Assembly (NCBI GenBank): GCA_025362825.1
Contig: JANYFF010000216.1
Coordinates: forward strand, 1 to 11,068
Length of the DNA stretch: 11,068 nt
Source: Polaromonas sp.
GTDB taxonomy: Bacteria > Pseudomonadota > Gammaproteobacteria > Burkholderiales > Burkholderiaceae_C
Reading direction: 5' to 3'
Part shown: piece by piece, positions 1 through 6,365 of the stretch
Numbering within the stretch: the first letter of the stretch is position 1
Layout: every line of letters starts with the position of its first letter
Notes under the pieces: model-generated
Told to the model about the DNA's origin: nothing
The model's database searches: none
Seen by the model: the letters and a program-made list of their open reading frames with translations, nothing else
Made by a program: the position numbers and the translations under genes

Positions 1-560
1 GACCGAATCGTGTTCACGCAAAACAATCGCGAGCTCGGGGTCGTCAACGGAGCGGTGGCCGCATCCGCCGGATCGAAGAGTTCGGCTTCGAGCCGCGTCT
101 GATCGTGGAGCTCGACGACCCCAACGAGCGCGACGAGACGCAGGTTGTGGTCCCCGCTGCCTTCGGGCGCTTCGACCTCGCGTATTGCCTGACTAACCAC
201 AAGGCCCAAGGCCGCACGTTCGACTCGGCGCATGTGCTGGCGAACCCCGCGATGTCAGACCGCGAGTGGACCTACGTGGCGGCGAGCCGCTCGCGCTTCG
301 CGACGACGCTCTACGTCAACGCCGCCGCGTTGGGGTTGGCGAACCCTGAGCAGCACGGGCCAAGGGGGCCCCGGGCGAACCGTAGCCAGGCCATCGAGGC
401 GCTCGCGAAGCGCATGAGCCGCAGCCGCGCCAAGGGCACAAGCCTCGACTACGAAAGGGCGCCCGCCGCTCCCAAGGGGGTGCCTGCGAGCGAGAGCCTG
501 ACGCGGGCGACCGTGGCCGCATTCATCGCGCGCGCCTTTGGGCGGCACCTAGCCAGGTGA
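1..560 (+). CDS. C-terminal part of TraA/MobF-like conjugative relaxase-helicase, apparently frameshifted
   Basis: This is the 3' end of a superfamily 1 helicase of the kind fused to conjugative relaxases (Ti-type TraA, F TraI), which nick at oriT and unwind the transferred strand. Positions 1-60 read DRIVFTQNNRELGVVNGAVA in frame 1, typical of the TraA helicase part. From about 63 the reading continues in frame 3 (IRRIEEFGF...) to the stop at 558-560. Motif V-like HKAQGRTFD lies near nt 198 and motif VI-like YVAASRSR near nt 273. After motif VI there is a basic tail of roughly 90 residues with little conservation. The switch from frame 1 to frame 3 needs one lost base (for example a C in the run around 58-62), either a real mutation or a sequencing error. 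A GTG at 105 could only start a fragment. The gene begins left of the window. Helicase assignment is firm; assignment to the relaxase subtype is by resemblance. Confidence 0.8.
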   Translation, partial: PNRVHAKQSRARGRQRSGGRIRRIEEFGFEPRLIVELDDPNERDETQVVVPAAFGRFDLAYCLTNHKAQGRTFDSAHVLANPAMSDREWTYVAASRSRFATTLYVNAAALGLANPEQHGPRGPRANRSQAIEALAKRMSRSRAKGTSLDYERAPAAPKGVPASESLTRATVAAFIARAFGRHLAR

Positions 561-573
561 ACCAGGAGAGGAC

Positions 574-897
574 ATGAACAAAAGCATGAACGCTTGGGAT
601 CGTGGTCAGGCAACGGTCAAGCTGGTGGGAAGGCGCAAGCAGCTTCTCGAGCAAGTCGCGCGAGCCCATGCTCCCGGCTCCTCGCCCGTCGCGGCGATCG
701 ACAGGGCGTTGGAGATGGCGACGCGGCCCGAGGACGAAGCGGACATGGCCAGCCGCATTTACGCCATCGAAGACCTGCTGGTGCTAGTCGACGCGGCGCG
801 AAGCGCCGACACCGCGAAGCTCGAAGCGCAGCTCGCGAAGGTCGCCGCCAGCCTCGCTGGGTTGCACGCCTTGATCACGCAGCTCGCTGGCGAGTAA
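574..897 (+). CDS. Small helical protein behind the relaxase, possibly ribbon-helix-helix
   Basis: A 107-residue protein of no recognised family. It starts 13 bp after the relaxase stop, and an AGGAGAGG ribosome binding site sits just before the ATG, so it is probably cotranscribed with the transfer gene. Residues 14-18 (TVKLV) could form a strand, followed by two helices (about 20-32 and 37-49, with SPVAAIDRALEMA), which is the order seen in ribbon-helix-helix DNA-binding proteins. The second half (about 60-105) is Ala/Leu-rich and likely forms a long amphipathic helix or coiled coil. A role as a small accessory or regulator of the transfer operon would fit the position, but this is inference from layout and predicted fold only. 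Confidence 0.65.
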   Translation: MNKSMNAWDRGQATVKLVGRRKQLLEQVARAHAPGSSPVAAIDRALEMATRPEDEADMASRIYAIEDLLVLVDAARSADTAKLEAQLAKVAASLAGLHALITQLAGE

Positions 898-950
898 GGG
901 TAACGGTCGCGCCGAGAAGTCGCCAGTGGCGGGCACGGATAATTCCGCGC

Positions 951-1265
951 ATGGCCAAACCTCACATGACGCCGTTTCAACACGCGGCTTTCTTTCCCTT
1001 CGAAATTGTTTTCCTGCACGAGGCAGTCGATCATGGGCACGGGGCGGTGGCCTGCTTCGCAATCGTCTTGGCGGGCCTCGTCTACGCCCGCTATGTCGGC
1101 GGAATCTTCGCCGAGTGCTACGACAGGCTGCCCGTAGAGAGCCGGACTGCGCGCTGGCGCGTGCCGCTCGTGACGGCTCTAGTCGTCCTTCCGCTTGCGG
1201 CCAATCAGCTTGGCAAGATGCTTATAGGCTTGGGCCTTGCCGCGTATCAAGCGATCTTCGGCTAG
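951..1265 (+). CDS. Small hypothetical membrane protein with two predicted TM segments
   Basis: A 104-residue protein of no recognised family. Two hydrophobic segments are visible: about residues 31-51 (GAVACFAIVLAGLVYARYVGG) and about 71-100, joined by a charged loop (CYDRLPVESRTARWR). The ATG at 951 has no strong ribosome binding site; an alternative ATG at 966 is no better. The gene follows the small protein ending at 897 on the same strand and may belong to the transfer operon. Its last 87 bp overlap, antisense, the 3' end of the leftward gene at 1179-1391. Both overlapping frames look protein-like, so it is possible that only one is expressed. Confidence 0.5.
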   Translation: MAKPHMTPFQHAAFFPFEIVFLHEAVDHGHGAVACFAIVLAGLVYARYVGGIFAECYDRLPVESRTARWRVPLVTALVVLPLAANQLGKMLIGLGLAAYQAIFG

Positions 1266-1391
1266 ATCGAAAGCGTCATCCAGCCGACTACGCCCCATGG
1301 GTGCGCCGTCGGGATGTTTGAGCGTTTGCGCCAAGATGTAGATCAGGGCGCAGACTGCGGCAGCCGCCCAGCCGAGGTCTGTCGCATCCAT
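1179..1391 (-). CDS. Small single-pass membrane protein, hypothetical
   Basis: A 70-residue protein of no recognised family. Its start is well supported: GGAGAG lies 5-6 bases before the ATG. Residues 7-23 (GWAAAAVCALIYILAQT) form one hydrophobic segment near the N-terminus, followed by a charged, helical and basic C-terminal part ending in GRKRKDD. This gives an N-terminal anchor with a cytosolic basic tail. It lies downstream of the RelA/SpoT-fold gene on the same strand, separated by 183 bp that contain hairpins. Its 3' end overlaps the opposite-strand membrane protein gene. The better ribosome binding site makes this the more convincing gene of the overlapping pair. Confidence 0.55.
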   Translation of the reverse strand: MDATDLGWAAAAVCALIYILAQTLKHPDGAPMGRSRLDDAFDLAEDRLIRGKAQAYKHLAKLIGRKRKDD

Positions 1392-1574
1392 GTTTCTCTC
1401 CGAAAGGGATCGACTTCTTCTCGCGCGGCGGGTCGCTCAAGTCAACCTCTCGCCGGTCCTGAGCTCCTCGGCTGGGTGGGCATTCCGAGCCCCCCGAGTC
1501 TTTTCGGGGTTCTCCGGACCACCTGGGGCCAGAACCCCAGAGGACCACCGCCAGGTGCGTCGGGTGTATGTATG
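1392..1574 (-). other. Intergenic region with nested hairpins downstream of the RelA/SpoT-fold gene
   Basis: This 183-bp gap contains three inverted repeats. CCCCGA (1492-1497) pairs with TCGGGG (1504-1509) across a 6-base loop. CTGGGG (1523-1528) pairs with CCCCAG (1535-1540) across another 6-base loop. CCACCTGG (1519-1526) pairs with CCAGGTG starting at 1551, which would compete with the second stem. GGACCACC occurs as a direct repeat at 1516-1523 and 1542-1549, flanking the second hairpin. No T-run follows on the leftward strand, so a classical intrinsic terminator is not evident. It could be a transcript-end structure or an attenuator ahead of the small membrane protein gene. Confidence 0.4.
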
Positions 1575-2183
1575 TCACTTATCTCCGAGCTCCTTGAACA
1601 ACTTGGCAAACATCTGATCGGCACCCCACGCTTGGGCCGCCGTGAAGGCGATCTCGCGCGTCTGGCCATCGGTCAGAGGCGTCGCCGGTTTGTATGCCAA
1701 ATCGTGCTCGGCTTCGCCCCAAGCGTGCTGAAACAGTGTCTTGATTTGGAGCTCAAAGAAATCTGGGACGTCCGGATGCTCCTCGTCCACGAAAAGCTCT
1801 TCGGGGATGGCGAGGATGAGGTGCCGCCCTTCGTAGCCGAACTTCTTTGGCTCCTCGGCGATCGTGGTCTCCTCGATGCGGTTGAAGTATTTCTTGATCG
1901 TTGACTCGACGGCCTCAACGTCGGAAAGATAGAAAACTGTGACGCGGGCGGCCACCTGATCCTGGATTTGGCTGAAAGGGTCGCCGTATTTGCGTTTGCC
2001 GTCCGCCTCCTTGGTCGCCTTGGCTAGAAACCTCTGTGGATCCTTAGCGCGGGCGCTCACACGGTCGATCCGCATGACGCCCACCAGGCGGTCGATCAAG
2101 TGGAGCGCCAGGCCCTGTGCCAAAGGCTTCAAAGCGGTTTCGTGGCGCCGCGAGTATTCCGCGAGCAGCTCCGCGTCGGTCAC
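1575..2183 (-). CDS. RelA/SpoT-domain nucleotidyltransferase (synthetase only)
   Basis: This 202-residue protein carries the RelA/SpoT synthetase fold, which transfers pyrophosphate from ATP to GTP/GDP (alarmone synthesis), to adenosine nucleotides, or to tRNA in toxic relatives. Visible motifs in order: RVSARAKDPQRFLAK (41-55), the ATP-binding basic segment; IQDQVAARV (73-81) with Asp75 at the metal-binding position; FGYEGRH (115-121), the nucleotide-stacking loop with Tyr117; and FELQIKTLFQHAW (143-155) with Glu144 as the catalytic acid, continuing to EHDLAYK. There is no HD hydrolase, TGS or ACT domain; the length fits small alarmone synthetases and toxSAS toxins. Start is GTG at 2183, overlapping the upstream TGA as GTGA, with GAGGT as ribosome binding site. 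Without a hydrolase in cis, activity must be limited by the partner gene, by a trigger, or by host SpoT. Fold assignment is firm; product and toxicity are inferred. Confidence 0.85.
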   Translation of the reverse strand: MTDAELLAEYSRRHETALKPLAQGLALHLIDRLVGVMRIDRVSARAKDPQRFLAKATKEADGKRKYGDPFSQIQDQVAARVTVFYLSDVEAVESTIKKYFNRIEETTIAEEPKKFGYEGRHLILAIPEELFVDEEHPDVPDFFELQIKTLFQHAWGEAEHDLAYKPATPLTDGQTREIAFTAAQAWGADQMFAKLFKELGDK

Positions 2184-3190
2184 CGGTTAGACCTCAGCTT
2201 TTCATCCACGATCCTGCCTCGCGTAGCGAAAGCGTGCTCCTCGCCAACCTTCCGGTGCTGCAGAACCTCGTCGAACGTGTCGGTCGGTGCAGTAAGCGTC
2301 ACGTCGTTGTCCAGCTCGATCTGCCTGTAGGGGGCGTGCTTGTGAAATTCGTCGGCGTCAAAGCGGAACGACTCGGCAATTAGGCGGGCTGGCTTGACCG
2401 CGGCCTTCACTGCCTCCTTGGCCGCAGGAGACATGGCGAACTGGTCGCAGAACTGTTCGATGGTCATCGCCCGCGGCGGCAAATTCGGCGCGAGCTTCGC
2501 GGCGGCGACGATCTCGCCCCGGACCTGTCGGTCGACAGAGCCGCGGCTCGCATTCTTCATGGCCATGGCAAGTCGGCGCGTTCCCTCCGCGGCCGTCGTC
2601 GTCAAGTCCGAGCGCAGGAAGTCCACGATCCAGTAGTCCGCGATCGCTTTCGCACCATGATTGAGTTGGCGGTCGGTCGCTACGCCCTTCCATGCGTCGG
2701 CCTTGCCGGCCTCGTGCCGGTAGCTTGCGGCCTTGTAGGTGTGAGCGTTCTTCAAGAACACCTGTTCGACGAACTCAACGCTCAGCGCCCCACCCTTCTT
2801 GCTGGCCACAACCGCCTCCTCAGCGGCGAAGCGCGAGAGAACGACGCGCGCGCCGGCCTTTCCTTCGTCGGAGCCCAAACAAACGAAAAAGAGACCCATG
2901 CCTGCGGTGCCGGGAGTTGCGTCTTGCAAAGCGCGCGCGAGTCGGCGCGCCGTGGAAATTTTTGGGGCGTCGAAGAAGGCCAAGAGCTGCTCGCGAGTCT
3001 CGTTGACCTGGTTCGCCGCGTCGAACGTCACCGGGACGTCCCGCTTCGACTTCGCGCTATCGAACACCTCGGCAAGCATCTTGGAAAGCTTGCCTCCGTC
3101 AGGCTTGATGTGGATGCCTTCGATTTTCTCTTCGGCCTTGTCGTGATTCTTCGGATAAGTGAGAAAACTGAAAATGCTCTCGATCGGCAT
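2180..3190 (-). CDS. NA37/YejK-like protein, partner of the RelA/SpoT-fold enzyme (tentative)
   Basis: A 336-residue soluble protein, first gene of the operon with the RelA/SpoT-fold enzyme. I chose ATG at 3190 because GGAGGAG lies 7 bases upstream; the longer frame from 3205 would start at a TTG inside that site. Weak resemblance to the nucleoid-associated NA37/YejK family is visible: a strand-rich segment GMGLFFVCLG (97-106) followed by ARVVLSRF; AIADYWIVDFLRSDL (182-196) comparable to the ADFFMDFLG-type motif of YejK; and a C-terminal beta segment near VTLTAPTDTFDEVL (297-310). This comparison is from memory and not an alignment. The TGA overlaps the next start codon, which suggests matched expression of the two proteins. 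It could be a sensor or an antitoxin/regulator for the downstream enzyme. Function is unproven. Confidence 0.7.
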   Translation of the reverse strand: MPIESIFSFLTYPKNHDKAEEKIEGIHIKPDGGKLSKMLAEVFDSAKSKRDVPVTFDAANQVNETREQLLAFFDAPKISTARRLARALQDATPGTAGMGLFFVCLGSDEGKAGARVVLSRFAAEEAVVASKKGGALSVEFVEQVFLKNAHTYKAASYRHEAGKADAWKGVATDRQLNHGAKAIADYWIVDFLRSDLTTTAAEGTRRLAMAMKNASRGSVDRQVRGEIVAAAKLAPNLPPRAMTIEQFCDQFAMSPAAKEAVKAAVKPARLIAESFRFDADEFHKHAPYRQIELDNDVTLTAPTDTFDEVLQHRKVGEEHAFATRGRIVDEKLRSNR

Positions 3191-3458
3191 GCGGCGCTCC
3201 TCCAATTCACGGGATCGGCGCGCCGGGAGCGTTCGACTCCGTCTACTTTCTTATTCCCCAAATGTAACAGCGAATCCCTAAATCCCTTCTGCTTCGCGAC
3301 GATTGCTCGGAGCGCGCTCCGCTGCTCGCGACTCGGCGAATAACACGGGTCCTAGGCGCTGCCGCTGCGCCGCGCAAGGACCACTCCCGCAGGAGGTGGG
3401 TCAGGTGGCCAAATTTTCGATTAACGCCATGGACAATGGAGCGAAAAGGAGATGAGCC
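3191..3458. promoter_or_regulatory. Divergent promoter region between the RelA/SpoT operon and the PLD gene
   Basis: This 268-bp stretch separates two divergent transcription units and must hold both promoters. An AT-richer patch at about 3241-3290 includes a direct repeat of AATCCCT (3273-3279 and 3281-3287) and is the likely promoter area of the leftward operon. A perfect 14-bp palindrome, CGGAGCGCGCTCCG, spans 3308-3321. A bulged hairpin (CCAC-TCC with GGA-G-GTGG, 3381-3399) and a second AT-rich patch (3410-3424) lie on the PLD side. I could not assign -35/-10 boxes with confidence. Confidence 0.5.
3308..3321. repeat. Perfect 14-bp palindrome, candidate operator
   Basis: CGGAGCGCGCTCCG reads identically on both strands. 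It lies about midway between the divergent starts at 3190 and 3459, where a dimeric repressor could control both units. GC-only palindromes also arise by chance in such GC-rich DNA, so the operator role is inference. Confidence 0.4.
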
Positions 3459-4733
3459 ATGTTGAATGTGTTTGCCAACCGGAAGCAGCGCAGCGACTTC
3501 GTCATCGCGGAGCTGCAGCGGCGTGGGGTCAAAGATTGCGACCTGTTCATCGCCGTTGCGTTCTTCACGGAAGCCGAGGTCGTCAAGACCCTATTGGAAA
3601 AGGGCTGCAAGATTCGCATGGTCGTGCGTCTTGGGTTTCCCACCAACCCCGCGGCGCTAGAAGCGATCCGGCGCCATGAAAACATCAGCCTGCGCTTTTA
3701 CAGCTCCATGAGCTTCCATCCAAAGCTCTACATCTTCGGCGACGACGTGGCGCTCGTGGGGTCAGCGAACCTAACCCACAGCGCCCTCACGTCGAATCAG
3801 GAGGTGGTGGTCGGCATTGCGGGCGACGACGAACGTTTCGCAGAGCTCGCCGCGATCTTCCAAAACTATTGGGACGACGCAGAGGTCCTCACCGACGAGA
3901 AGTTGGCCACGTATGCCCAGGCCTACAAGAAGTTCGCGGTCCACGACAACGCCGCCGACAAGCTTGCCCGGGAGCTGGCGGACACGCTGGGCAACACGGC
4001 TCCGGCGAACATCGAGCGCGGCGAGAAGAAGCGCAGCAAGCAATCGCTTTTCCTGTCGAACTACCGCAAGACCTATCAGGAGGCCGTCGCCGCATTCAAC
4101 ACCGCGCGGCGCGCCTACGAGGCGACCGGCTACCGGAAGGCAAGCGAGCAAGACATTCCGCTTCGGCTCGAGATTGACTCCCTCATCAGCTTTGTGCGCG
4201 ACAAGGAGACAACCGGCGACTCATGGGGGCTGGGTCCGATGCGCAACGACGCGGAACAAGCGGAGTTCGTGCAAAGTCTGGTGGAGAAATGGAAGACCAC
4301 CAAATGGCCTCACTTCGAGGACCGAATCGTGGGCGAGAACTACCCGCGCTTGATGCGGGTCTTCGCCTCGCGCGAGTCGTTGGCCAAAGCTAACGACGAC
4401 GAGCTGTTCGACGCCCTCTGCACCCTGCACTCCTTCCACGACCGCCTGCGTTTCCACGACGGTGGAATGCCAACTTGGAAGAAGCGCTTCTTAGCTGCGA
4501 ACAAGCCCGGGCGGGTCAGGGAGTCCCTCGCCTATCTCGTGTTCGGAGATGGTGATGTGATTGAGCGCATGGCCAACATGATCTACAACGAGGACTACTG
4601 GCTTTCCGAGTTCGGCCAATCGAATGTGCAGGAGCTTATCGGCTGGCGAAACCGAGAGGAGCTGCCAGTGATCAACGGGAGGACCACCAAGATTCTTCGC
4701 TTCTTCGGCGCGAAGGTGCGCCAGATTGCGTGA
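3459..4733 (+). CDS. Phospholipase D-like (HKD) nuclease-family protein with a long C-terminal domain
   Basis: A 424-residue protein with one HKD half-site near the N-terminus. His87 and Lys89 (FHPKLYIF) with Asp95/Asp96, then GSANLTHSALTSNQE (101-115), give the HxK...GSxN pattern of PLDc_2-type phosphodiesterases, which form a full active site as a dimer of two such halves. The preceding strand-helix units (about 28-80, including CDLFIAVAFFTEAEVVKTLL) fit the PLD fold. The rest (about 125-424) is helical and charged, with conspicuous Trp and Arg, and is not recognised. AAGGAGA lies 6-7 bases before the ATG. No signal peptide is seen, so it probably acts in the cytosol on nucleic acid. Similar N-terminal modules occur in restriction and defence helicases. 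It runs divergently from the RelA/SpoT operon, which suggests a shared locus. Family call is firm; substrate is not known. Confidence 0.8.
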   Translation: MLNVFANRKQRSDFVIAELQRRGVKDCDLFIAVAFFTEAEVVKTLLEKGCKIRMVVRLGFPTNPAALEAIRRHENISLRFYSSMSFHPKLYIFGDDVALVGSANLTHSALTSNQEVVVGIAGDDERFAELAAIFQNYWDDAEVLTDEKLATYAQAYKKFAVHDNAADKLARELADTLGNTAPANIERGEKKRSKQSLFLSNYRKTYQEAVAAFNTARRAYEATGYRKASEQDIPLRLEIDSLISFVRDKETTGDSWGLGPMRNDAEQAEFVQSLVEKWKTTKWPHFEDRIVGENYPRLMRVFASRESLAKANDDELFDALCTLHSFHDRLRFHDGGMPTWKKRFLAANKPGRVRESLAYLVFGDGDVIERMANMIYNEDYWLSEFGQSNVQELIGWRNREELPVINGRTTKILRFFGAKVRQIA

Positions 4734-4848
4734 TCAGCATCAGAGAGGCTACGCCTGACCCGCTACTAGGTAGCTGCTCACTAAAAAGAACGCAGGAGCG
4801 CGGCGGCTTTCCGCACTAATTCCGACAGCGCCGCAGAGCATCGGCCCT
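4734..4848. other. Short convergent intergenic gap
   Basis: This lies between the ends of the rightward PLD gene and the leftward unknown operon. It contains a small stem GCTAC/GTAGC (4762-4774, 3-base loop) followed by CTAAAAAG, and a longer-range GCGGCG/CGCCGC inverted repeat around 4799-4835. Either could help end the converging transcripts, but neither is a clear intrinsic terminator. Confidence 0.3.
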
Positions 4849-5247
4849 TCACAGCCGCATGAACGTGGCGGGCCGGGCTCGTGCGGCCACAACGCCGATC
4901 GCCGACCGCTCGACGCGCGCAGCCACGGCCATCGCGTAGAACTCACGCGGGTGGGGCGTCCTGAAAACATACCGGCAATATGAACCTTGCCGATCGGTCT
5001 CGTATTTGCATTGCCAGGTGGTGACGCCTTCGTGCTCAGACGTTGTGACCTCCAAGTAGAACTCGCGCTCCTTGGCGAGCAGCGCTCGGCTGGACGATGG
5101 GCGCGTCCATAGGTGGTCGGCACCCGAGTGCCCCCAATATCCATGAGCTGGTCGGTGCCAGACGAATTTCCAACGCTCAACCTCGATCTCGCCGTCGATC
5201 GCTTCGCGTGAAGCCGCGGCCAACAAGTCATGCTTCAAGTCGTTCAT
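4849..5247 (-). CDS. Hypothetical protein, last gene of an unknown three-gene operon
   Basis: A 132-residue soluble protein of no recognised family. The frame is open further up to 5313, but ATG at 5247 is preferred: GAGGGAG lies about 7 bases upstream, and this start leaves an 11-bp gap to the previous gene instead of a long overlap. The middle is rich in aromatic residues and His/Trp (ERWKFVWHRPAHGYWGH, 24-40; then YLEVTTSEHEGVTTWQCKYE), suggesting a compact beta-rich fold. It ends in an Ala/Arg-rich helix. A competing opposite-phase frame (4749-5231, minus) is Ser/Arg/Pro-rich and looks like a shadow. Its role is presumably linked to the two genes upstream. Confidence 0.6.
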   Translation of the reverse strand: MNDLKHDLLAAASREAIDGEIEVERWKFVWHRPAHGYWGHSGADHLWTRPSSSRALLAKEREFYLEVTTSEHEGVTTWQCKYETDRQGSYCRYVFRTPHPREFYAMAVAARVERSAIGVVAARARPATFMRL

Positions 5248-5258
5248 CGCATGCTCCC

Positions 5259-5666
5259 TCAAAGCCGAGCCGTATTGGACCTCTGACGGCCAGGCCCCGC
5301 GACCGGAGCGCACTCCCGGCGCAGGGCGGCGCGCTCCGCCTTAGCCGTTTTGAGCTTGCGGTTCGCCTCGGCGCGCCGAGCGCGCTCGCGGCGGATCGCC
5401 GCTGGCGTCGGTGCCACGAAACGGTAGTAGCCCTGGCGACCATCGACACGCTCGTGCACGGTTCGAACCAACTCGTCGAATTGGAGGTTGTCGCTCGGGT
5501 CGAAGGTGCTAAAGCCTAGGTTGGTCCTTTTGTTGGCGATGAACGCCCGCACCGTCTCCCGGTCGACGACTTGCCGGGTTCCGTCCTGCACCCAACAAAA
5601 GTCGCGTGAGAGGTCCAGCATGATGGTGATGATCCAGCCCGTAGGGCTCATGTAGTGGATGGCCAT
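5259..5666 (-). CDS. Hypothetical protein with a basic C-terminal coil, middle gene of the unknown operon
   Basis: A 135-residue protein of no recognised family. ATG at 5666 has AAGGA about 7-8 bases upstream. Residues 8-57 look globular (WIITIMLDLSRDFCW, then a charged segment and NLGFSTFD). Residues about 88-118 are a long Arg/Ala/Lys-rich helix (PAAIRRERARRAEANRKL and onward) that could form a coiled coil or bind nucleic acid. It lies 18 bp after the upstream gene and 11 bp before the next, so the three are almost certainly one transcript. No function can be assigned. Confidence 0.6.
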   Translation of the reverse strand: MAIHYMSPTGWIITIMLDLSRDFCWVQDGTRQVVDRETVRAFIANKRTNLGFSTFDPSDNLQFDELVRTVHERVDGRQGYYRFVAPTPAAIRRERARRAEANRKLKTAKAERAALRRECAPVAGPGRQRSNTARL

Positions 5667-5684
5667 GATTCGATCCTTGATGAG

Positions 5685-6365
5685 TTAGAGAGCCTTCGCG
5701 GCCGAGCGGGTCTTGGCCCGAGGGGTTAAGGCAACCTCAAGCTCTCGCCGCTCAAAGTCCGCCAGCTCCTCCGCATCGATTTCGCCTATGAGGAGGGCCG
5801 CCGCGGATCCGAACCCCGCTGCTTGGGCGTGTTGCACCAACGCTGCGACGTTCTGGGCTCCGCGCTTTCTCGAGCGGGCGAAGTGCTCCTTCAAGTGAGC
5901 ACGGGCGAAGGTGGTCGGCTTGCTGTCGAACTTGGAGGCCACACAGGCAAGCAGGTGGTTCAGGTGCCGTGCGAGCATGTCCCCACGCCCTTGCGCGCCT
6001 GCTATGACGGTGAGCATCTCAACGCACCCCTTGGCGGTAAATGACACGGCCAAAGCAAGAACATCGACATCGGCACCCGTGATGGGATGCGTGAAAACCA
6101 GGTCGAGGCAGCTTTTGCCCAACGCCTGCACGCATTCTTCCAGCCGCTGAAGGTGCAGGGACTCGTCGTCGACAAGGCACGCAATCACCGCCTCGTGCCC
6201 GCTCATGCGGATTCCGTTGACAAAAAAATAAAAGGTCGCCCCGTTGCTCGAGGCGGGATAGGCCGCTGCCGCTGCCGCGGCTAGGCTTTGAGGCTTGGTC
6301 ACGGCGCGCGCGCCGCATGCGAGGTTGGTCCGTTGATCGCGCTTGGCTCTTGATGCTTTTCCCAC
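5685..6365 (-). CDS. Hypothetical protein, first gene of the unknown three-gene operon
   Basis: A 226-residue protein of no recognised family. It starts at GTG 6365, with AGGAG 7 bases upstream. The N-terminus is strongly basic (GKASRAKRDQR) and is followed by a run of seven alanines (about 29-36). The middle (about 55-120) is helical with a repeat-like flavour (HEAVIACLVDDESLHLQRLE, then ITGADVDVLALAVS), loosely like ankyrin-type helical repeats, but the match is too weak to call. The C-terminal half holds a basic helix (FARSRKRGAQNVAAL). The upstream region carries three tandem TTCCGNAG motifs, so expression may be controlled by a regulator that also binds near the integrase. Confidence 0.6.
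   Translation of the reverse strand: MGKASRAKRDQRTNLACGARAVTKPQSLAAAAAAAYPASSNGATFYFFVNGIRMSGHEAVIACLVDDESLHLQRLEECVQALGKSCLDLVFTHPITGADVDVLALAVSFTAKGCVEMLTVIAGAQGRGDMLARHLNHLLACVASKFDSKPTTFARAHLKEHFARSRKRGAQNVAALVQHAQAAGFGSAAALLIGEIDAEELADFERRELEVALTPRAKTRSAAKAL

Noticed and set aside
594..950. Upstream extension of the frame of the 104-residue membrane protein
   Set aside because: This part overlaps the 574-897 gene out of frame and is Arg-rich and low in complexity; the protein-like sequence begins at about 951.
1492..1509. Intrinsic terminator for the RelA/SpoT operon
   Set aside because: The stem is good, but no T-run follows on the leftward strand, so I kept it only as a hairpin.
2657..3343. 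A 228-codon rightward open frame opposite the NA37-like gene
   Set aside because: The leftward frame has a strong ribosome binding site, coupling to the RelA/SpoT-fold gene and plausible fold elements; this one is a shadow.
4749..5231. A 160-codon leftward open frame overlapping the 132-residue gene
   Set aside because: Its translation is Ser/Arg/Pro/Trp-rich and low in protein-like character, no ribosome binding site is seen, and the overlapping frame starting at 5247 has a good site and operon spacing.
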